Positions 8,649-17,408 of a stretch of 64,000 bases of DNA are shown here, in pieces. Both the position numbers and the translations under genes were made by a program. The number at the start of each line of letters is the position of its first letter. The first letter of the stretch is position 1. Under the pieces are notes generated by a model. It saw only the letters and a program-made list of their open reading frames with translations. It was not told the DNA's origin and did not search any database. This DNA is from Streptomyces sp. NBC_01231 (GTDB lineage: Bacteria; Actinomycetota; Actinomycetes; Streptomycetales; Streptomycetaceae). The stretch lies in contig CP108521.1 in the NCBI GenBank assembly GCA_035999765.1, positions 10,106,001-10,170,000 of the forward strand. The letters are read 5' to 3'.

Positions 8649-11189
8649 ATGTCCTCCGGCTCTCCCCGAATCGAACCCGGCCACACCGTGCCTGACCAGG
8701 GCCATGACATGGAGACAGAGCTGCGCAAGCGTCTCTCGGTTCTCCGCCTGGAAGAGAAGATCCGGTTGCTGACCGGCGCAGACTTCTGGTCGCTGTATCC
8801 GCAGTCCGCCGCCGGGCTGGGCCGCCTGGTCCTCTCCGACGGCCCGGCAGGGGTGCGCGGTGAACTGTGGGACGAACGGGACCCGTCCGCCAACATCCCC
8901 TCCTCCGCCGCGCTGGCCGCGACCTGGGACGAGGCCCGTCTGGAGCGGGTCGGCGCGCTGCTCGCCTCCGAGGCCCGACGCAAGGGCGTACACGTCCTGC
9001 TCGCCCCCGGCATCAACCTGCATCGCAGCCCGGTCGGCGGCCGCAACTTCGAGTACTTCAGCGAGGACCCGCTGCTCACCGGCAGGATCGGCGCGGCCCT
9101 GGTGCGGGGCGTGCAGTCCGGCGGCGTGGCGGCCACCATCAAGCACTTCGTGGCCAACGACTCCGAGACGGACCGCTTCACCCTCGACGCGCGGGTGGAC
9201 GAGCGCACGCTGCGGGAGCTGTATCTGGCCCCCTTCGAGACGATCGTCCGCGAGGCCGGCGTATGGGCCGTGATGTCCGGATACAACAGCGTGAACGGCA
9301 CGACCATGACGGAAAACCCGCTCCAGCGCGAGGTGTTGAAGCGGGAGTGGGGCTTCGACGGGGTGGTCATGTCCGACTGGGGTGCCACCCGCACCGCCGA
9401 GGCCGCCGCCAACGGCGGGCTCGACCTGGTCATGCCCGGCCCCGACGGGCCCTGGGGTGACGCACTCGTCGAGGCCGTCCGCGCCGGCCGGGTCAGCGAG
9501 GAGACCGTCGACGACAAAGTGCTGCGGCTGTTGCGGCTCGCCGCCCGCGTCGGCGTTCTCGACGGCGTGGCGCCCGCCGTGTCCCGGCCGCAGGACTGGT
9601 CGGCGGCAGAAGTGGCCGCGGAAATGCGAACGTCGGCAGCCGCGGGATTCGTCCTCGCCCAGAACCATGACGAGGTGCTCCCGCTCGAACCGCAACACCT
9701 CAGCCGTGTCGCGGTACTCGGCCCCAACGCGACGGCCGGCCGCACCCTGGGCGGCGGCAGCGCCACCGTCTTTCCGCCGTACGTCGTCTCACCCCTCGAC
9801 GGGCTTCGCGCCGCGCTCGGCGACACCGTTCAGGTCGAGTACGCGCCGGGAGTCCGTACGCTGACCCGGCTCACCCCGGCCGTCCCGGAACTGACGCGCG
9901 TACCGGGCGGCGACTCGGACGGTGTGGAGCTCCGTTTCCGGGCCGCGGACGGGGATCTGCTGGGAAGTGAGCTCCGCCGCACCGGCAGGTTCACCTGGCT
10001 CGGCCCGCGGATGAGCGGCCTGCCCACCGACCAGATCGCCACCCTTGAGGTCCACGCCCGTCTGCGTGCCGCCACGGCGGGCGAGTATCTCGTCGGCGCC
10101 GGCGGAGTGGGCCGGTTCCGGCTCACGGTGGACGGCCGTCCGGTCTTCGACGAGCAACTCGCACTGCGGCCCGGAGCGGACCCCGCCGAGGCGACCTCCT
10201 GCCCACCGCAGCATGCCGCGCCCCTGGTACTCGAGGCAGGCCAGGAGGTCGATCTCGTGCTGCACCACGACCTGCGCTCCGGCGGCGGGCTGTCCTTCGA
10301 CGTGGCAATCACTCATGTGGAGTTCCTCCTCCAGCCCCCGGCCCCGTCGGAGGACGAAGAGCTGGAACGGGCGGTGGCACTCGCCCGCCAAGCGGATGTC
10401 GCCGTGCTCGTGGTCGGCACCACCGCCGAGGTGGAGAGCGAGGGCTTCGACCGTGCCTCCCTTGCCCTGCCGGGCCGCCAGGACGAGCTCGTCCGCCGCG
10501 TCGCCGCCGTCAACCCGCGCACCGTGGTCGTCGTCAACAGCGGCGCACCCGTGCTGGTGCCATGGGCCGACGAGGTACCCGCCGTGCTGCTGACCTGGTT
10601 CCCCGGCCAGGAGTTCGGCCACGCCCTGGCGGACGTACTGCTCGGCCGCACCGAGCCCGGCGGCCGTCTGCCCATGAGCTGGCCGGCCACGGCCGAGCAC
10701 CTGCCGCCGACCACACCGGTGGATGGAGTCCTGGCCTACGAAGAAGGCCTGTCCATCGGCTACCGGTCCTATCAGCACGACGGCCGCAGGCCCCTCTACT
10801 CCTTCGGCCACGGCCTCGGCTACACCACCTGGCAGTACCTCACGGCCCAGGCGCCCGCGTCCGTCGCCCCCGACGACGAGGTCACTCTGACCGTCCTGCT
10901 GCACAACACCGGCACCAGGGCGGGCCGGGAAGTCGTCCAGGTCTACGCCTCCGCTCCGCACAGCTCGGTTCCCCGTCCCTCCCGATGGCTGGCGGGCTTC
11001 ACCACCGCCGAGGCCGGGGCTGGGGAGGAGACCAGCGTCCAGGTGACCCTCCCCGCCGCTGTCTTCCGGCACTGGGATACCGCACGCCACGCCTGGGCCG
11101 TCGAGCCAGGCACATACCACCTGGAGATCGGCGGCTCGTGGGGCGAGACACCCCTGACAGCCGAGACCACGGTGACGGCGGGGGACTGA
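8649..11189 (+). CDS. Glycoside hydrolase family 3 beta-glucosidase with PA14 insert
   Basis: The 846-residue enzyme has the GH3 N-terminal TIM barrel, with substrate-site segments IKHFVANDSE and GVVMSDWGAT; D243 in SDW is the expected nucleophile. The (alpha/beta)6 domain follows, interrupted by a PA14-type insert around residues 440-560 (GEYLVGAGGVGRFRLTVDGR), then a C-terminal fibronectin-III-like domain (GREVVQVYAS). This order is that of three-domain beta-glucosidases with broad beta-glycosidase activity. No secretion signal is seen, so it is probably intracellular and acts after ABC import. It closes the operon and is followed by a strong hairpin terminator. An alternative start is M21. 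Confidence 0.94.
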   Translation: MSSGSPRIEPGHTVPDQGHDMETELRKRLSVLRLEEKIRLLTGADFWSLYPQSAAGLGRLVLSDGPAGVRGELWDERDPSANIPSSAALAATWDEARLERVGALLASEARRKGVHVLLAPGINLHRSPVGGRNFEYFSEDPLLTGRIGAALVRGVQSGGVAATIKHFVANDSETDRFTLDARVDERTLRELYLAPFETIVREAGVWAVMSGYNSVNGTTMTENPLQREVLKREWGFDGVVMSDWGATRTAEAAANGGLDLVMPGPDGPWGDALVEAVRAGRVSEETVDDKVLRLLRLAARVGVLDGVAPAVSRPQDWSAAEVAAEMRTSAAAGFVLAQNHDEVLPLEPQHLSRVAVLGPNATAGRTLGGGSATVFPPYVVSPLDGLRAALGDTVQVEYAPGVRTLTRLTPAVPELTRVPGGDSDGVELRFRAADGDLLGSELRRTGRFTWLGPRMSGLPTDQIATLEVHARLRAATAGEYLVGAGGVGRFRLTVDGRPVFDEQLALRPGADPAEATSCPPQHAAPLVLEAGQEVDLVLHHDLRSGGGLSFDVAITHVEFLLQPPAPSEDEELERAVALARQADVAVLVVGTTAEVESEGFDRASLALPGRQDELVRRVAAVNPRTVVVVNSGAPVLVPWADEVPAVLLTWFPGQEFGHALADVLLGRTEPGGRLPMSWPATAEHLPPTTPVDGVLAYEEGLSIGYRSYQHDGRRPLYSFGHGLGYTTWQYLTAQAPASVAPDDEVTLTVLLHNTGTRAGREVVQVYASAPHSSVPRPSRWLAGFTTAEAGAGEETSVQVTLPAAVFRHWDTARHAWAVEPGTYHLEIGGSWGETPLTAETTVTAGD

Positions 11190-11206
11190 CTGCCCCCCTT
11201 AAGACG

Positions 11207-11247
11207 GGGCGCTGCCGCGACCAACCTGACGGGACGCGGCAGCGCCC
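11207..11247. terminator. Strong hairpin terminator between convergent transcription units
   Basis: GGGCGCTGCCGCG (11207-11219) pairs perfectly with CGCGGCAGCGCCC (11235-11247), a 13-bp stem with a 15-nt loop, followed by a short pyrimidine run. It lies between the + strand sugar operon and the - strand SDR gene and can serve both. Confidence 0.85.
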
Positions 11248-11341
11248 TTCCCATCACTACCAGGGTGTGTCAACTCAACTTAGACACCCCCTTTGTAGTG
11301 GAGTGTGGTGTGCCGGTGGGGTGGTCGTGCGCGGAGGGTCG

Positions 11342-12115
11342 TCATTCGCGCAGCATTGCGCCGCCGTTGATCGACCAGACCTGGCCGTTGATCCACTCCG
11401 CGTCGTCGGAGAGCAGGAATGCCACCACTCCGGCCAGGTCGCCGGGCTGGCCGAAGCGGGGGCTGGGGATGGTCATCCGCGCGAATTCCAGCGCCTGGGG
11501 GGTCAGGGCCATCTTCTCCGCGGACTCGGTCATCACCACTCCGGGCGACACGCAGTTGCAGCGGATCCTCTCCTTGCCCCAGCGGGAGGCGACGTGGCGG
11601 GTGAGCGCGTTGATGCCGGCCTTGCTGGTCTGGTACGCCGCGCGCTGGTGGTCGCCCACGTGCGCGGACAGCGAGGAGGTGTTGACGATCGCTCCACCGC
11701 CCTGTTCGAGCAGGAGTGGAAGGGCCGCGCGGCAGGTGAGCGCGAAGCCGATCAGGTTCACCTCGAGGGTGCGCCGCCATACGGCCGGGTCCATGTCCAG
11801 CAGGTCGCCGTCACGGCCCAGCACGTCTGCCGAGGCGTCGGCGGCGACGTTGTAGAGCCCGTCGACTCCGCCGAGCTGGTCGACGGCGGTGTCGAACAGG
11901 TCTTGTACCGACCGCTCTTCGGCGAGGTCGAACTCGACGGCGAGGGCGGTCCCGCCGGCCTCGGTGATGCGTTTGGCGGTGGCCTGCGCCGCGTCCGCGT
12001 TGATGTCGCCGATCACGACCGTGGCGCCCTCGGCGGCAAGTCGCTCGGCGGTGCCCGCGCCGATCCCGTTCCCGCCTCCGGCGATGACAATGCGCTGTCC
12101 GGTAAGACCCCTCAT
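11342..12115 (-). CDS. Short-chain dehydrogenase/reductase (SDR)
   Basis: This 257-residue classical SDR has the cofactor motif AGGGNGIGAG (residues 12-21), aspartate 37 after beta-2 (suggesting NAD), and the catalytic set S148, Y161, K165 (YQTSK). The usual NNAG is replaced by YNVAA. The terminal FLLSDDAEWINGQVWSINGG block is typical of 3-oxoacyl-ACP-reductase-like SDRs. AGGAG lies seven bases before the ATG. It is the last gene of the - strand P450 operon and probably oxidises a hydroxyl produced by the P450. A degenerate piece of a close paralogue lies at about 13.2 kb. Confidence 0.92.
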   Translation of the reverse strand: MRGLTGQRIVIAGGGNGIGAGTAERLAAEGATVVIGDINADAAQATAKRITEAGGTALAVEFDLAEERSVQDLFDTAVDQLGGVDGLYNVAADASADVLGRDGDLLDMDPAVWRRTLEVNLIGFALTCRAALPLLLEQGGGAIVNTSSLSAHVGDHQRAAYQTSKAGINALTRHVASRWGKERIRCNCVSPGVVMTESAEKMALTPQALEFARMTIPSPRFGQPGDLAGVVAFLLSDDAEWINGQVWSINGGAMLRE

Positions 12116-12325
12116 GACATGGCTCCTGTTTCTTGTGTTCTTGCGTGGTGTGGTGTGGTGCGCGGTGTGACCGCACGCCCGGCCGGCGATTCCTCGCGCG
12201 GTGCGCGGTGCCCGGTCGGCCGGGCCAACTGGGGGGTGTTGATGGCTGTTGCTCGCCGAAGACGACGACGACCGTTTCTGGCGCTCCGGGTGCTCGGCCG
12301 GTTCGGGAGGGGGCCGGATGCCCGC

Positions 12326-13111
12326 TCAGCCCATGACGTGGGGTTGGCCGGTCCAGGCGGTGAGTCCGCCGTCGACGGCGAGGGTGACGCCGGTGATGTA
12401 CGAGGCGTCGTCGGAGGCGAGGAACGCGACCACCGACGCGATCTCGGACGGTTCGGCGGCGCGTCCCAGCGGGATGTGGTCTTCGTAGAGGTCGCGGACG
12501 TCGGTGCGGGCGTCCAGCCACTGCCGCAGACCCTGGGTGAGGACGGGTCCCGGGGCGATGGCGTTGACGCGTACGCCCTGTATGCCGAAGTCGACGGCGA
12601 CGCTGCGGGTGAGGTTGATGACGGCGCCCTTGGCCGCGTTGTAGGCGGCGAGGTTGTAGTCGCCGCCCAGTCCGGAGATGGATGCGGTGCTGACGACGGA
12701 GCCGCGTGTTGCCGCCAGGTGCGGCAGGGCGTAGCGAATGGTGTGGAAGACCCCGTTGAGGTCGACGTCCAGCACGGCTTTCCACCCGTCGAGGGTGACG
12801 TCGGCGGCGTTGCCGGGAACGGCGATACCGGCGTTGGGAACGACGAGGTCGAGCCGGCCGTGCTCGGCGACGACCTCCTCGATCACTGTTCGTGTGGCGT
12901 CAGCGTCCGAAACATCGAGCACCCGGGGCTGCAGACGGGTCAGGTTGTGTCGCGTCGTGAAGGACGCGACGGCGTCTGCGTCGATGTCCACCGCGACAAC
13001 GACCGCGCCCTCAGCCAGCAGGCGTTCGGTGATCGCGGCACCGATACCGGAGACTCCGCCGGTGACAATCGCCACCTTGCCCTCGAAGCGGTTCTCTACT
13101 CTTGCGTTCAT
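12326..13111 (-). CDS. Short-chain dehydrogenase/reductase (SDR)
   Basis: The 261-residue classical SDR shows TGGVSGIG (17-24), D42 following beta-2, PNAGIA in place of NNAG, S144 and the active pair Y157/K161 (YNAAK), and the closing VTLAVDGGLTAW block. The fold suggests an NAD-dependent alcohol dehydrogenase or ketoreductase. It lies 210 bp upstream of the other SDR on the same strand and downstream of the alcohol dehydrogenase. The three dehydrogenases in the operon could oxidise successive alcohols formed by the P450. The upstream ribosome-binding site is weak (AAAGAG). Substrate unknown. Confidence 0.92.
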   Translation of the reverse strand: MNARVENRFEGKVAIVTGGVSGIGAAITERLLAEGAVVVAVDIDADAVASFTTRHNLTRLQPRVLDVSDADATRTVIEEVVAEHGRLDLVVPNAGIAVPGNAADVTLDGWKAVLDVDLNGVFHTIRYALPHLAATRGSVVSTASISGLGGDYNLAAYNAAKGAVINLTRSVAVDFGIQGVRVNAIAPGPVLTQGLRQWLDARTDVRDLYEDHIPLGRAAEPSEIASVVAFLASDDASYITGVTLAVDGGLTAWTGQPHVMG

Positions 13112-13207
13112 TTCAATGCTCTTTTGTTTGGGTGGGGTCGGTCGACGCTGAACTCAGGGGTTCGGGTAGCCGTGCGGGTCCGGCCTTATCGGTGCCGCAA
13201 CGCGCTC

Positions 13208-13340
13208 GCCAAGGCGTCTGCACCGACGTTGTAGGGCCCGTCGACTCCGCCGAGCTGGTCGACGGCGGTGTCGAACAGGGTGCGCACCGACCGCTCGACG
13301 GCGAGGACGCTTCTCGCTGCGTCGGTGATGCGCTCGGCTG
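13208..13340 (-). pseudogene. Remnant of a third SDR gene
   Basis: In the gap between the alcohol dehydrogenase and SDR genes, the - strand encodes LAVERSVRTLFDTAVDQL followed by GGVDGPYNV. This is almost the same as residues 64-90 of the SDR at 11.34-12.12 kb (LAEERSVQDLFDTAVDQL, then GGVDGLYNV). The match is about 110-130 bp long, with no start codon, catalytic motif or C-terminus. It is a leftover from duplication and deletion of an SDR gene within this operon. Confidence 0.8.
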
Positions 13341-13367
13341 GAGCAACTGGCGGGTTGCCGATGGTTC

Positions 13368-14411
13368 TTACTCGTCGAAGGTGACGACGACCTTCTCCGC
13401 TGCTCCAGGGGTGAGGGCGAGGTCGAACGCCGTCTCTACCTCGGTGAAGGGGATGCGGTGGCTGATGAGTTGGGCGAACCGCTCCTGGTGTTCGGCGAGT
13501 TCGGGAGTGATCTCGAAGATCTCTGTGGGGTAGCCCTGCGAGGTGATGAGGGTGAGTTCGCTGGGGAGCATGAGACCGAGATCGATCTCGGCCTTCTTCT
13601 GGACAGCGACCATGACCAGCCTCGCGCCCCGCTTGGCGGAGTCGACGGTGGTCCGGAAGACGGCGGGCGCGCCGGCGGCGTCGATGTAGAGGTCGGTGTC
13701 CGGGCGGGGTCGGCCGAGGCCGTCGGCGCCCTCGCCGTGCAGTTCGGTCAGCCGGGCGGTGACGTCCTCGGTCGCGGAGTCGATGACCGCGTCGGCGCCG
13801 ACGACCAGAGCCGTCTTGAGGCGTCCGGGTATGACGTCCGCGACGACCACGTGCTCGACGCCGCGCAGCTTCAGCCAGATCGTGACGCCCAAGCCGATGG
13901 GTCCGGCGCCGAACACGACGGCCTTGTCGGTGGGCTTGGCCTCGGACTTGTTGACGCAGTGGCGGGCCACGGCCATGGGCTCGTTCAGCGCGGCGACGTC
14001 GAACGGGACGCTGTCGGGGAAGACTGCGACGCTTCTGCCCAGGACGGCGTCCTCGATGAGCAGGAACTCGCTCATGCCGCCGTACGGCCCGCCGCAGCCG
14101 ATGATGTTGAAGATGTCGGAGGTGGCGCCCTGCGGGTTGACGACCACTCGGTCACCGACCTTGAGATCCGTGACCTCGGCGCCCACCTCGACCACTTCGC
14201 CGGCCGGCTCGTGACCGAGCGCCAGCGGGACGACCGACCCGCCGGGTCCCAGGCGAACCCCGCCCTCGTGAACGAACGTGGTGTCGGTGCCGCAGATGCC
14301 GCAGGCTCGGATCCGTAGCAGGACGTCCTTGGCGGCGGGCACCGGGCGCTCGGCATCCACCACCTCGAACCTGCCTTGCCCTCCGGTCCGGACGGACTTC
14401 ATCGTGGCCAT
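13368..14411 (-). CDS. Zinc-binding alcohol dehydrogenase, MDR family
   Basis: This 347-residue medium-chain dehydrogenase has the catalytic-zinc segments CGICGTDT and GHEPAGEVVEVG, followed by GDRVVVNP. The nucleotide-binding GAGPIGLGV lies near residue 170. The four-cysteine structural zinc lobe common in this family is not present; the region reads NPQGATSDIFNI, so it resembles threonine/sorbitol-dehydrogenase-type members without that lobe. AGAGAGG precedes the ATG at 14411. It lies between the P450 and the SDRs in a - strand operon and should oxidise a secondary or primary alcohol to a carbonyl. Substrate unknown. Confidence 0.92.
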   Translation of the reverse strand: MATMKSVRTGGQGRFEVVDAERPVPAAKDVLLRIRACGICGTDTTFVHEGGVRLGPGGSVVPLALGHEPAGEVVEVGAEVTDLKVGDRVVVNPQGATSDIFNIIGCGGPYGGMSEFLLIEDAVLGRSVAVFPDSVPFDVAALNEPMAVARHCVNKSEAKPTDKAVVFGAGPIGLGVTIWLKLRGVEHVVVADVIPGRLKTALVVGADAVIDSATEDVTARLTELHGEGADGLGRPRPDTDLYIDAAGAPAVFRTTVDSAKRGARLVMVAVQKKAEIDLGLMLPSELTLITSQGYPTEIFEITPELAEHQERFAQLISHRIPFTEVETAFDLALTPGAAEKVVVTFDE

Positions 14412-14560
14412 GGGAAGCCTCTCTTCGTTGTGACGCGTTTCTTGTCGATGGCGCTGTGGTGCGGCAGGGCGGGCACGCCATCGGCAGGTGGTCGCCGAGA
14501 CATGCGCGGGCGTACCCGTCCTCGCCGTTCAGACCGGCTGCGTGCCGGCGGCCGTGGAGT

Positions 14561-15787
14561 TCACCAGGCGACCGGCAGCCGGTGAGGGCCGTAGGTGATC
14601 GTGTTGTTCCGGAAGGCGATCTGGTCCAGCGGCGCCGCCAGCCGCAGACCCGGCAGTCGGCGCAGCAGTGCGGGCAGGGCGATCTGCAGTTCCACCCGGG
14701 CCAGGGGCTGGCCGAGGCACTGGTGGGTGCCGTAGCCGAAGGCGAGGTGGCCGCGGGTGTTGCGGTCCGGGTCGAAGGTGTCGGGGTCGGTGGCGAAGGA
14801 CGCGTCGCGGTTGCCGGCGGGCAGGTTCATGATGACGGCCTCGCCGGCCCGGACGAGTTGCCCGCCGATGGTGACGTCCTCGGTGGCGACGCGGAAGATC
14901 CCGTCCTGGACGATGGTCAGGTACCGCAGCAGTTCCTCGACTACGTTCGCCGCCACGGCGGGGTCGTCGGTGTCGCGGATCCGGGCGAGGTGGTCGGGCT
15001 TGTCCAGCAGGGCCAGGGTGCTCAGGGCGATCATGTTGGCCGTGGTCTCGTGCCCGGCGACCAGCAGCGTCATGCCGTTGATGACCACGGTGTCGCGGTT
15101 GACCTCCCCGGCGGCGACTCGCTGGAGCTGTCGGCTGATCAGGTCGTCCGTCGGCTGGCGCTCCCTTCGTGCCACCAGCTCGTACATGTAGCCGGCCAGC
15201 GCCATGCTGGCCGCCTGCTTCTCCTCTTCTGTCGCGTCGGACCTGACGATGGTGGCGCTGTGCTCCTGGAAGTGCGCGTGGTCCTCGTAAGGCACACCGA
15301 GCATCAGGGAGATGACCATGGACGGGATCGGGAAGGCGTAGGCGCCCACCAGATCCGCCGGTGACCCCTGGCTGATCATCTGCTCCAGGAAATGATCAAC
15401 CTGCTCCTGGATCTGCGGGCGCAGCCGCTCCATCTGCTTGACGGCGAACTCGCCGGTCAGTATTCGCCGCAGTCGGAGGTGTTCCGGGTCGTCCATCCGT
15501 ACGAAGGACTGGGCTACCTCTAACCCTGCAGAAGCAGGGACGGGAAAGCCGGGCGTACGGTCGTCTGCGCTGAGCCGGGGATCGCTCAGGGCCTGTCGGA
15601 TGTCGGCGAACCGGCTCACCACCCACATGGGTTCGCCACGCCACAGCGCTCGTCGCAGACCCTCGCCCGCACGCCAGTCCGTGTAGTCGGCCGGCGGATC
15701 GAAAGGACAGCGAGCGGACCGCACGCCGGGGAACGGAGGCAGCTCAGTGCGGTCGACCGAGTCGGCCGCGTTGGTCGTCGTACTCAT
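14561..15787 (-). CDS. Cytochrome P450, CYP105-like
   Basis: The ATG at 15787 is chosen because AAGGAG lies seven bases upstream; the frame stays open further but without a ribosome-binding site. The 408-residue protein has the I-helix oxygen-activation motif AGHETT (244-249), the ExxR pair E285/R288, and the haem-binding loop FGYGTHQCLG with C357 as thiolate ligand. PFDPP near the N-terminus and the overall length fit soluble bacterial CYP105-type hydroxylases. It is encoded with its own ferredoxin and ferredoxin reductase, so it forms a complete class I electron chain. The substrate is not evident; alcohol-oxidising enzymes downstream suggest a catabolic role. Confidence 0.96.
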   Translation of the reverse strand: MSTTTNAADSVDRTELPPFPGVRSARCPFDPPADYTDWRAGEGLRRALWRGEPMWVVSRFADIRQALSDPRLSADDRTPGFPVPASAGLEVAQSFVRMDDPEHLRLRRILTGEFAVKQMERLRPQIQEQVDHFLEQMISQGSPADLVGAYAFPIPSMVISLMLGVPYEDHAHFQEHSATIVRSDATEEEKQAASMALAGYMYELVARRERQPTDDLISRQLQRVAAGEVNRDTVVINGMTLLVAGHETTANMIALSTLALLDKPDHLARIRDTDDPAVAANVVEELLRYLTIVQDGIFRVATEDVTIGGQLVRAGEAVIMNLPAGNRDASFATDPDTFDPDRNTRGHLAFGYGTHQCLGQPLARVELQIALPALLRRLPGLRLAAPLDQIAFRNNTITYGPHRLPVAW

Positions 15788-15913
15788 GGATGGCTCCTTG
15801 AAAGTCACGAAGGGGGCTGAAGGCTGCGGCAACTCTGAGAACGGAGAAGGCGGGTGGCAACGCGCGTTCGACGGCGACACCGGCGAACGGGCGCCACCGG
15901 ACAGTGAGGCTGG

Positions 15914-17116
15914 TCACGCGACGGCCGTGTCGGTGACGGCCGCTTCCCAGGTGGCACCGGAGGCGATGAGCCCTCGCCAGGCACGCAGGGTCCTGGGCGC
16001 CTGGCCCACGGCGAGGACACCGGTGAGCTGGTCTCCCCGGCGGTACAGGGCCAGGAGTTGTCGCCCCGTCACGTCACGCTTCAGGACGAGTACTTCGTCG
16101 TGATCGCGCAGGTGTCCGTAGGCCTGGATTCTGGTGTCGTACTGGTCGGACCAGAAGTACGGCACCGGGGCGAACGGCCGCCGGGCGTCCGGGTTGAGCA
16201 GGTTGTGAGCGACGGTCAGGGCCTGCTCGCCCGCGTTGGTGCGGTGCTCGACGCGCATGACTGTGCCGAACAGCGGGTTGTGCCAGCACGCCACGTCGCC
16301 CACCCCGTACACCTCGGGGGCGGCAGCGCTGTACTGGTCGCACATGAGCCCGTCGCCCAGGGGGAGCCTGCTGCCGGCCAGCCATTCGGTGTTGGGCACC
16401 GCGCCGATGGCGACCAGCACGTCGTCGGCCGGGAGTACTCGCCCGTCGGCCAGTTCGACACCGACGGCCTTGCCGTCGGCGCCGAGCACCTCGGCCACTG
16501 TCACTCCCGTAAACAGCCGGACGCCGTGCTCGCCGTGCAACCGCGACAGAAACCGCCCCGCCTGCTCGCCGACGGCCTGCGCCATCGCACCTGGAGCGGC
16601 TTCCAGCAAAGTCACCTCTACGCCCAGCCCCCGTGCGGCGGCGGCCACTTCGGCACCGAGGAACCCGGCGCCGACGATGACCAGCCGCCGCCCCGCCCGC
16701 AGCCGCGCCTTCAGCGCCAGCGCGTCGGTCAGGGTGCGCAGCGTGTGCACCCCGCCTATGCCTTCGGTCCCGGGCAGCCGGCGGGCCCGTGCTCCGGTCG
16801 CCACGACCATTGCCTCGTACGGCAGTTGGGTGCCGTCCGACAACAGCAGGGTCCGCGCGGCCATGTCCAGCCCGGTTGCGCTCGCTCCCAACCTCAGGTC
16901 CAGATCGAGCGCGTCGATGTCCGCCCGCGCGCGCAGGGCCAGCCGGTCCGGCGCCCATTCCCCTTTGAGGATCTGCTTGGACAGCGGCGGGCGGTCGTAC
17001 GGGAGTTCCGCTTCGTCGCCGACGAGCGTGATCGCACCCTGATGTCCGCCCCTACGCAGTGCTTCTACGGTGGCCAGCCCGCCTGCCGCCGCGCCGACCA
17101 CCGCTAGCCGATTCAC
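15914..17116 (-). CDS. Ferredoxin reductase, FAD/NAD(P)-dependent
   Basis: The 400-residue flavoprotein starts with the FAD Rossmann motif VVGAAAGGLATVEAL, has the PYDRPPLSK signature of putidaredoxin-reductase-type enzymes, the central ATGARAR, a second Rossmann motif VIVGAGFLGAEVAA and the FAD-binding GVGDVACW segment. The GTG start overlaps the ferredoxin stop (GTGA), so the two are translationally coupled. It should pass electrons from NAD(P)H to the small ferredoxin and so to the P450 encoded 126 bp downstream. Confidence 0.95.
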   Translation of the reverse strand: MNRLAVVGAAAGGLATVEALRRGGHQGAITLVGDEAELPYDRPPLSKQILKGEWAPDRLALRARADIDALDLDLRLGASATGLDMAARTLLLSDGTQLPYEAMVVATGARARRLPGTEGIGGVHTLRTLTDALALKARLRAGRRLVIVGAGFLGAEVAAAARGLGVEVTLLEAAPGAMAQAVGEQAGRFLSRLHGEHGVRLFTGVTVAEVLGADGKAVGVELADGRVLPADDVLVAIGAVPNTEWLAGSRLPLGDGLMCDQYSAAAPEVYGVGDVACWHNPLFGTVMRVEHRTNAGEQALTVAHNLLNPDARRPFAPVPYFWSDQYDTRIQAYGHLRDHDEVLVLKRDVTGRQLLALYRRGDQLTGVLAVGQAPRTLRAWRGLIASGATWEAAVTDTAVA

Positions 17117-17310
17117 GCCTGGGCCACATGGATTGCGGCGGCGGGACAGGCCAGGGCCGAATCACGCACCGCCTGGTGCTGATCCGGCTCGGGGGTCTCA
17201 GCCAGCAGTACGACCGTGCCGTCCTCGTCTCGCTGGTCGAAGACATCGGGTGCGATCAGGACGCACTGCCCGGAGCCTACGCACTTGGGTTCATCCACGG
17301 TGATCTTCAT
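17113..17310 (-). CDS. Ferredoxin, [3Fe-4S] P450 redox partner
   Basis: This 65-residue ferredoxin has just three cluster cysteines: C10, C16 (KCVGSGQC) and C55 (ACPAAAI). Glycine takes the place of the middle cysteine, as in [3Fe-4S] ferredoxins paired with Streptomyces P450s. The ATG at 17310 follows AGAGAGGA; the open frame upstream has no family similarity. It is the first gene of the operon and faces a TetR gene across a 98-bp promoter region. Confidence 0.95.
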   Translation of the reverse strand: MKITVDEPKCVGSGQCVLIAPDVFDQRDEDGTVVLLAETPEPDQHQAVRDSALACPAAAIHVAQA

Positions 17311-17357
17311 GAGGGATTCCTCTCTCGGTCGGATACTCGCCCCGACAACCACGTTAG

Positions 17358-17371
17358 CCGACGTATGTCGG
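17358..17371. promoter_or_regulatory. Candidate TetR operator in the ferredoxin/tetR divergent promoter
   Basis: CCGAC-GTAT-GTCGG is a 5-bp-arm inverted repeat in the 98-bp region between the divergent ferredoxin and TetR genes. Its position suits control of both genes by the TetR protein. The arms are short and only one clear copy exists, so this is tentative. Confidence 0.45.
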
Positions 17372-17408
17372 AAAACCAACAAGTGTCGTTTGAGGTAGGG
17401 TGGAGTCC

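Noticed and set aside
11264..11289. GGGTGT / ACACCC inverted pair around an AT-richer core after the GH3 terminator
   Set aside because: Only six paired bases; it looked at first like an insertion-sequence end but no partner end or transposase is present nearby.
10562..13234. An 890-codon + strand frame across the end of the GH3 gene and the SDR genes
   Set aside because: It crosses a strong terminator and two antisense SDR genes with clear catalytic motifs; no domain is recognisable.
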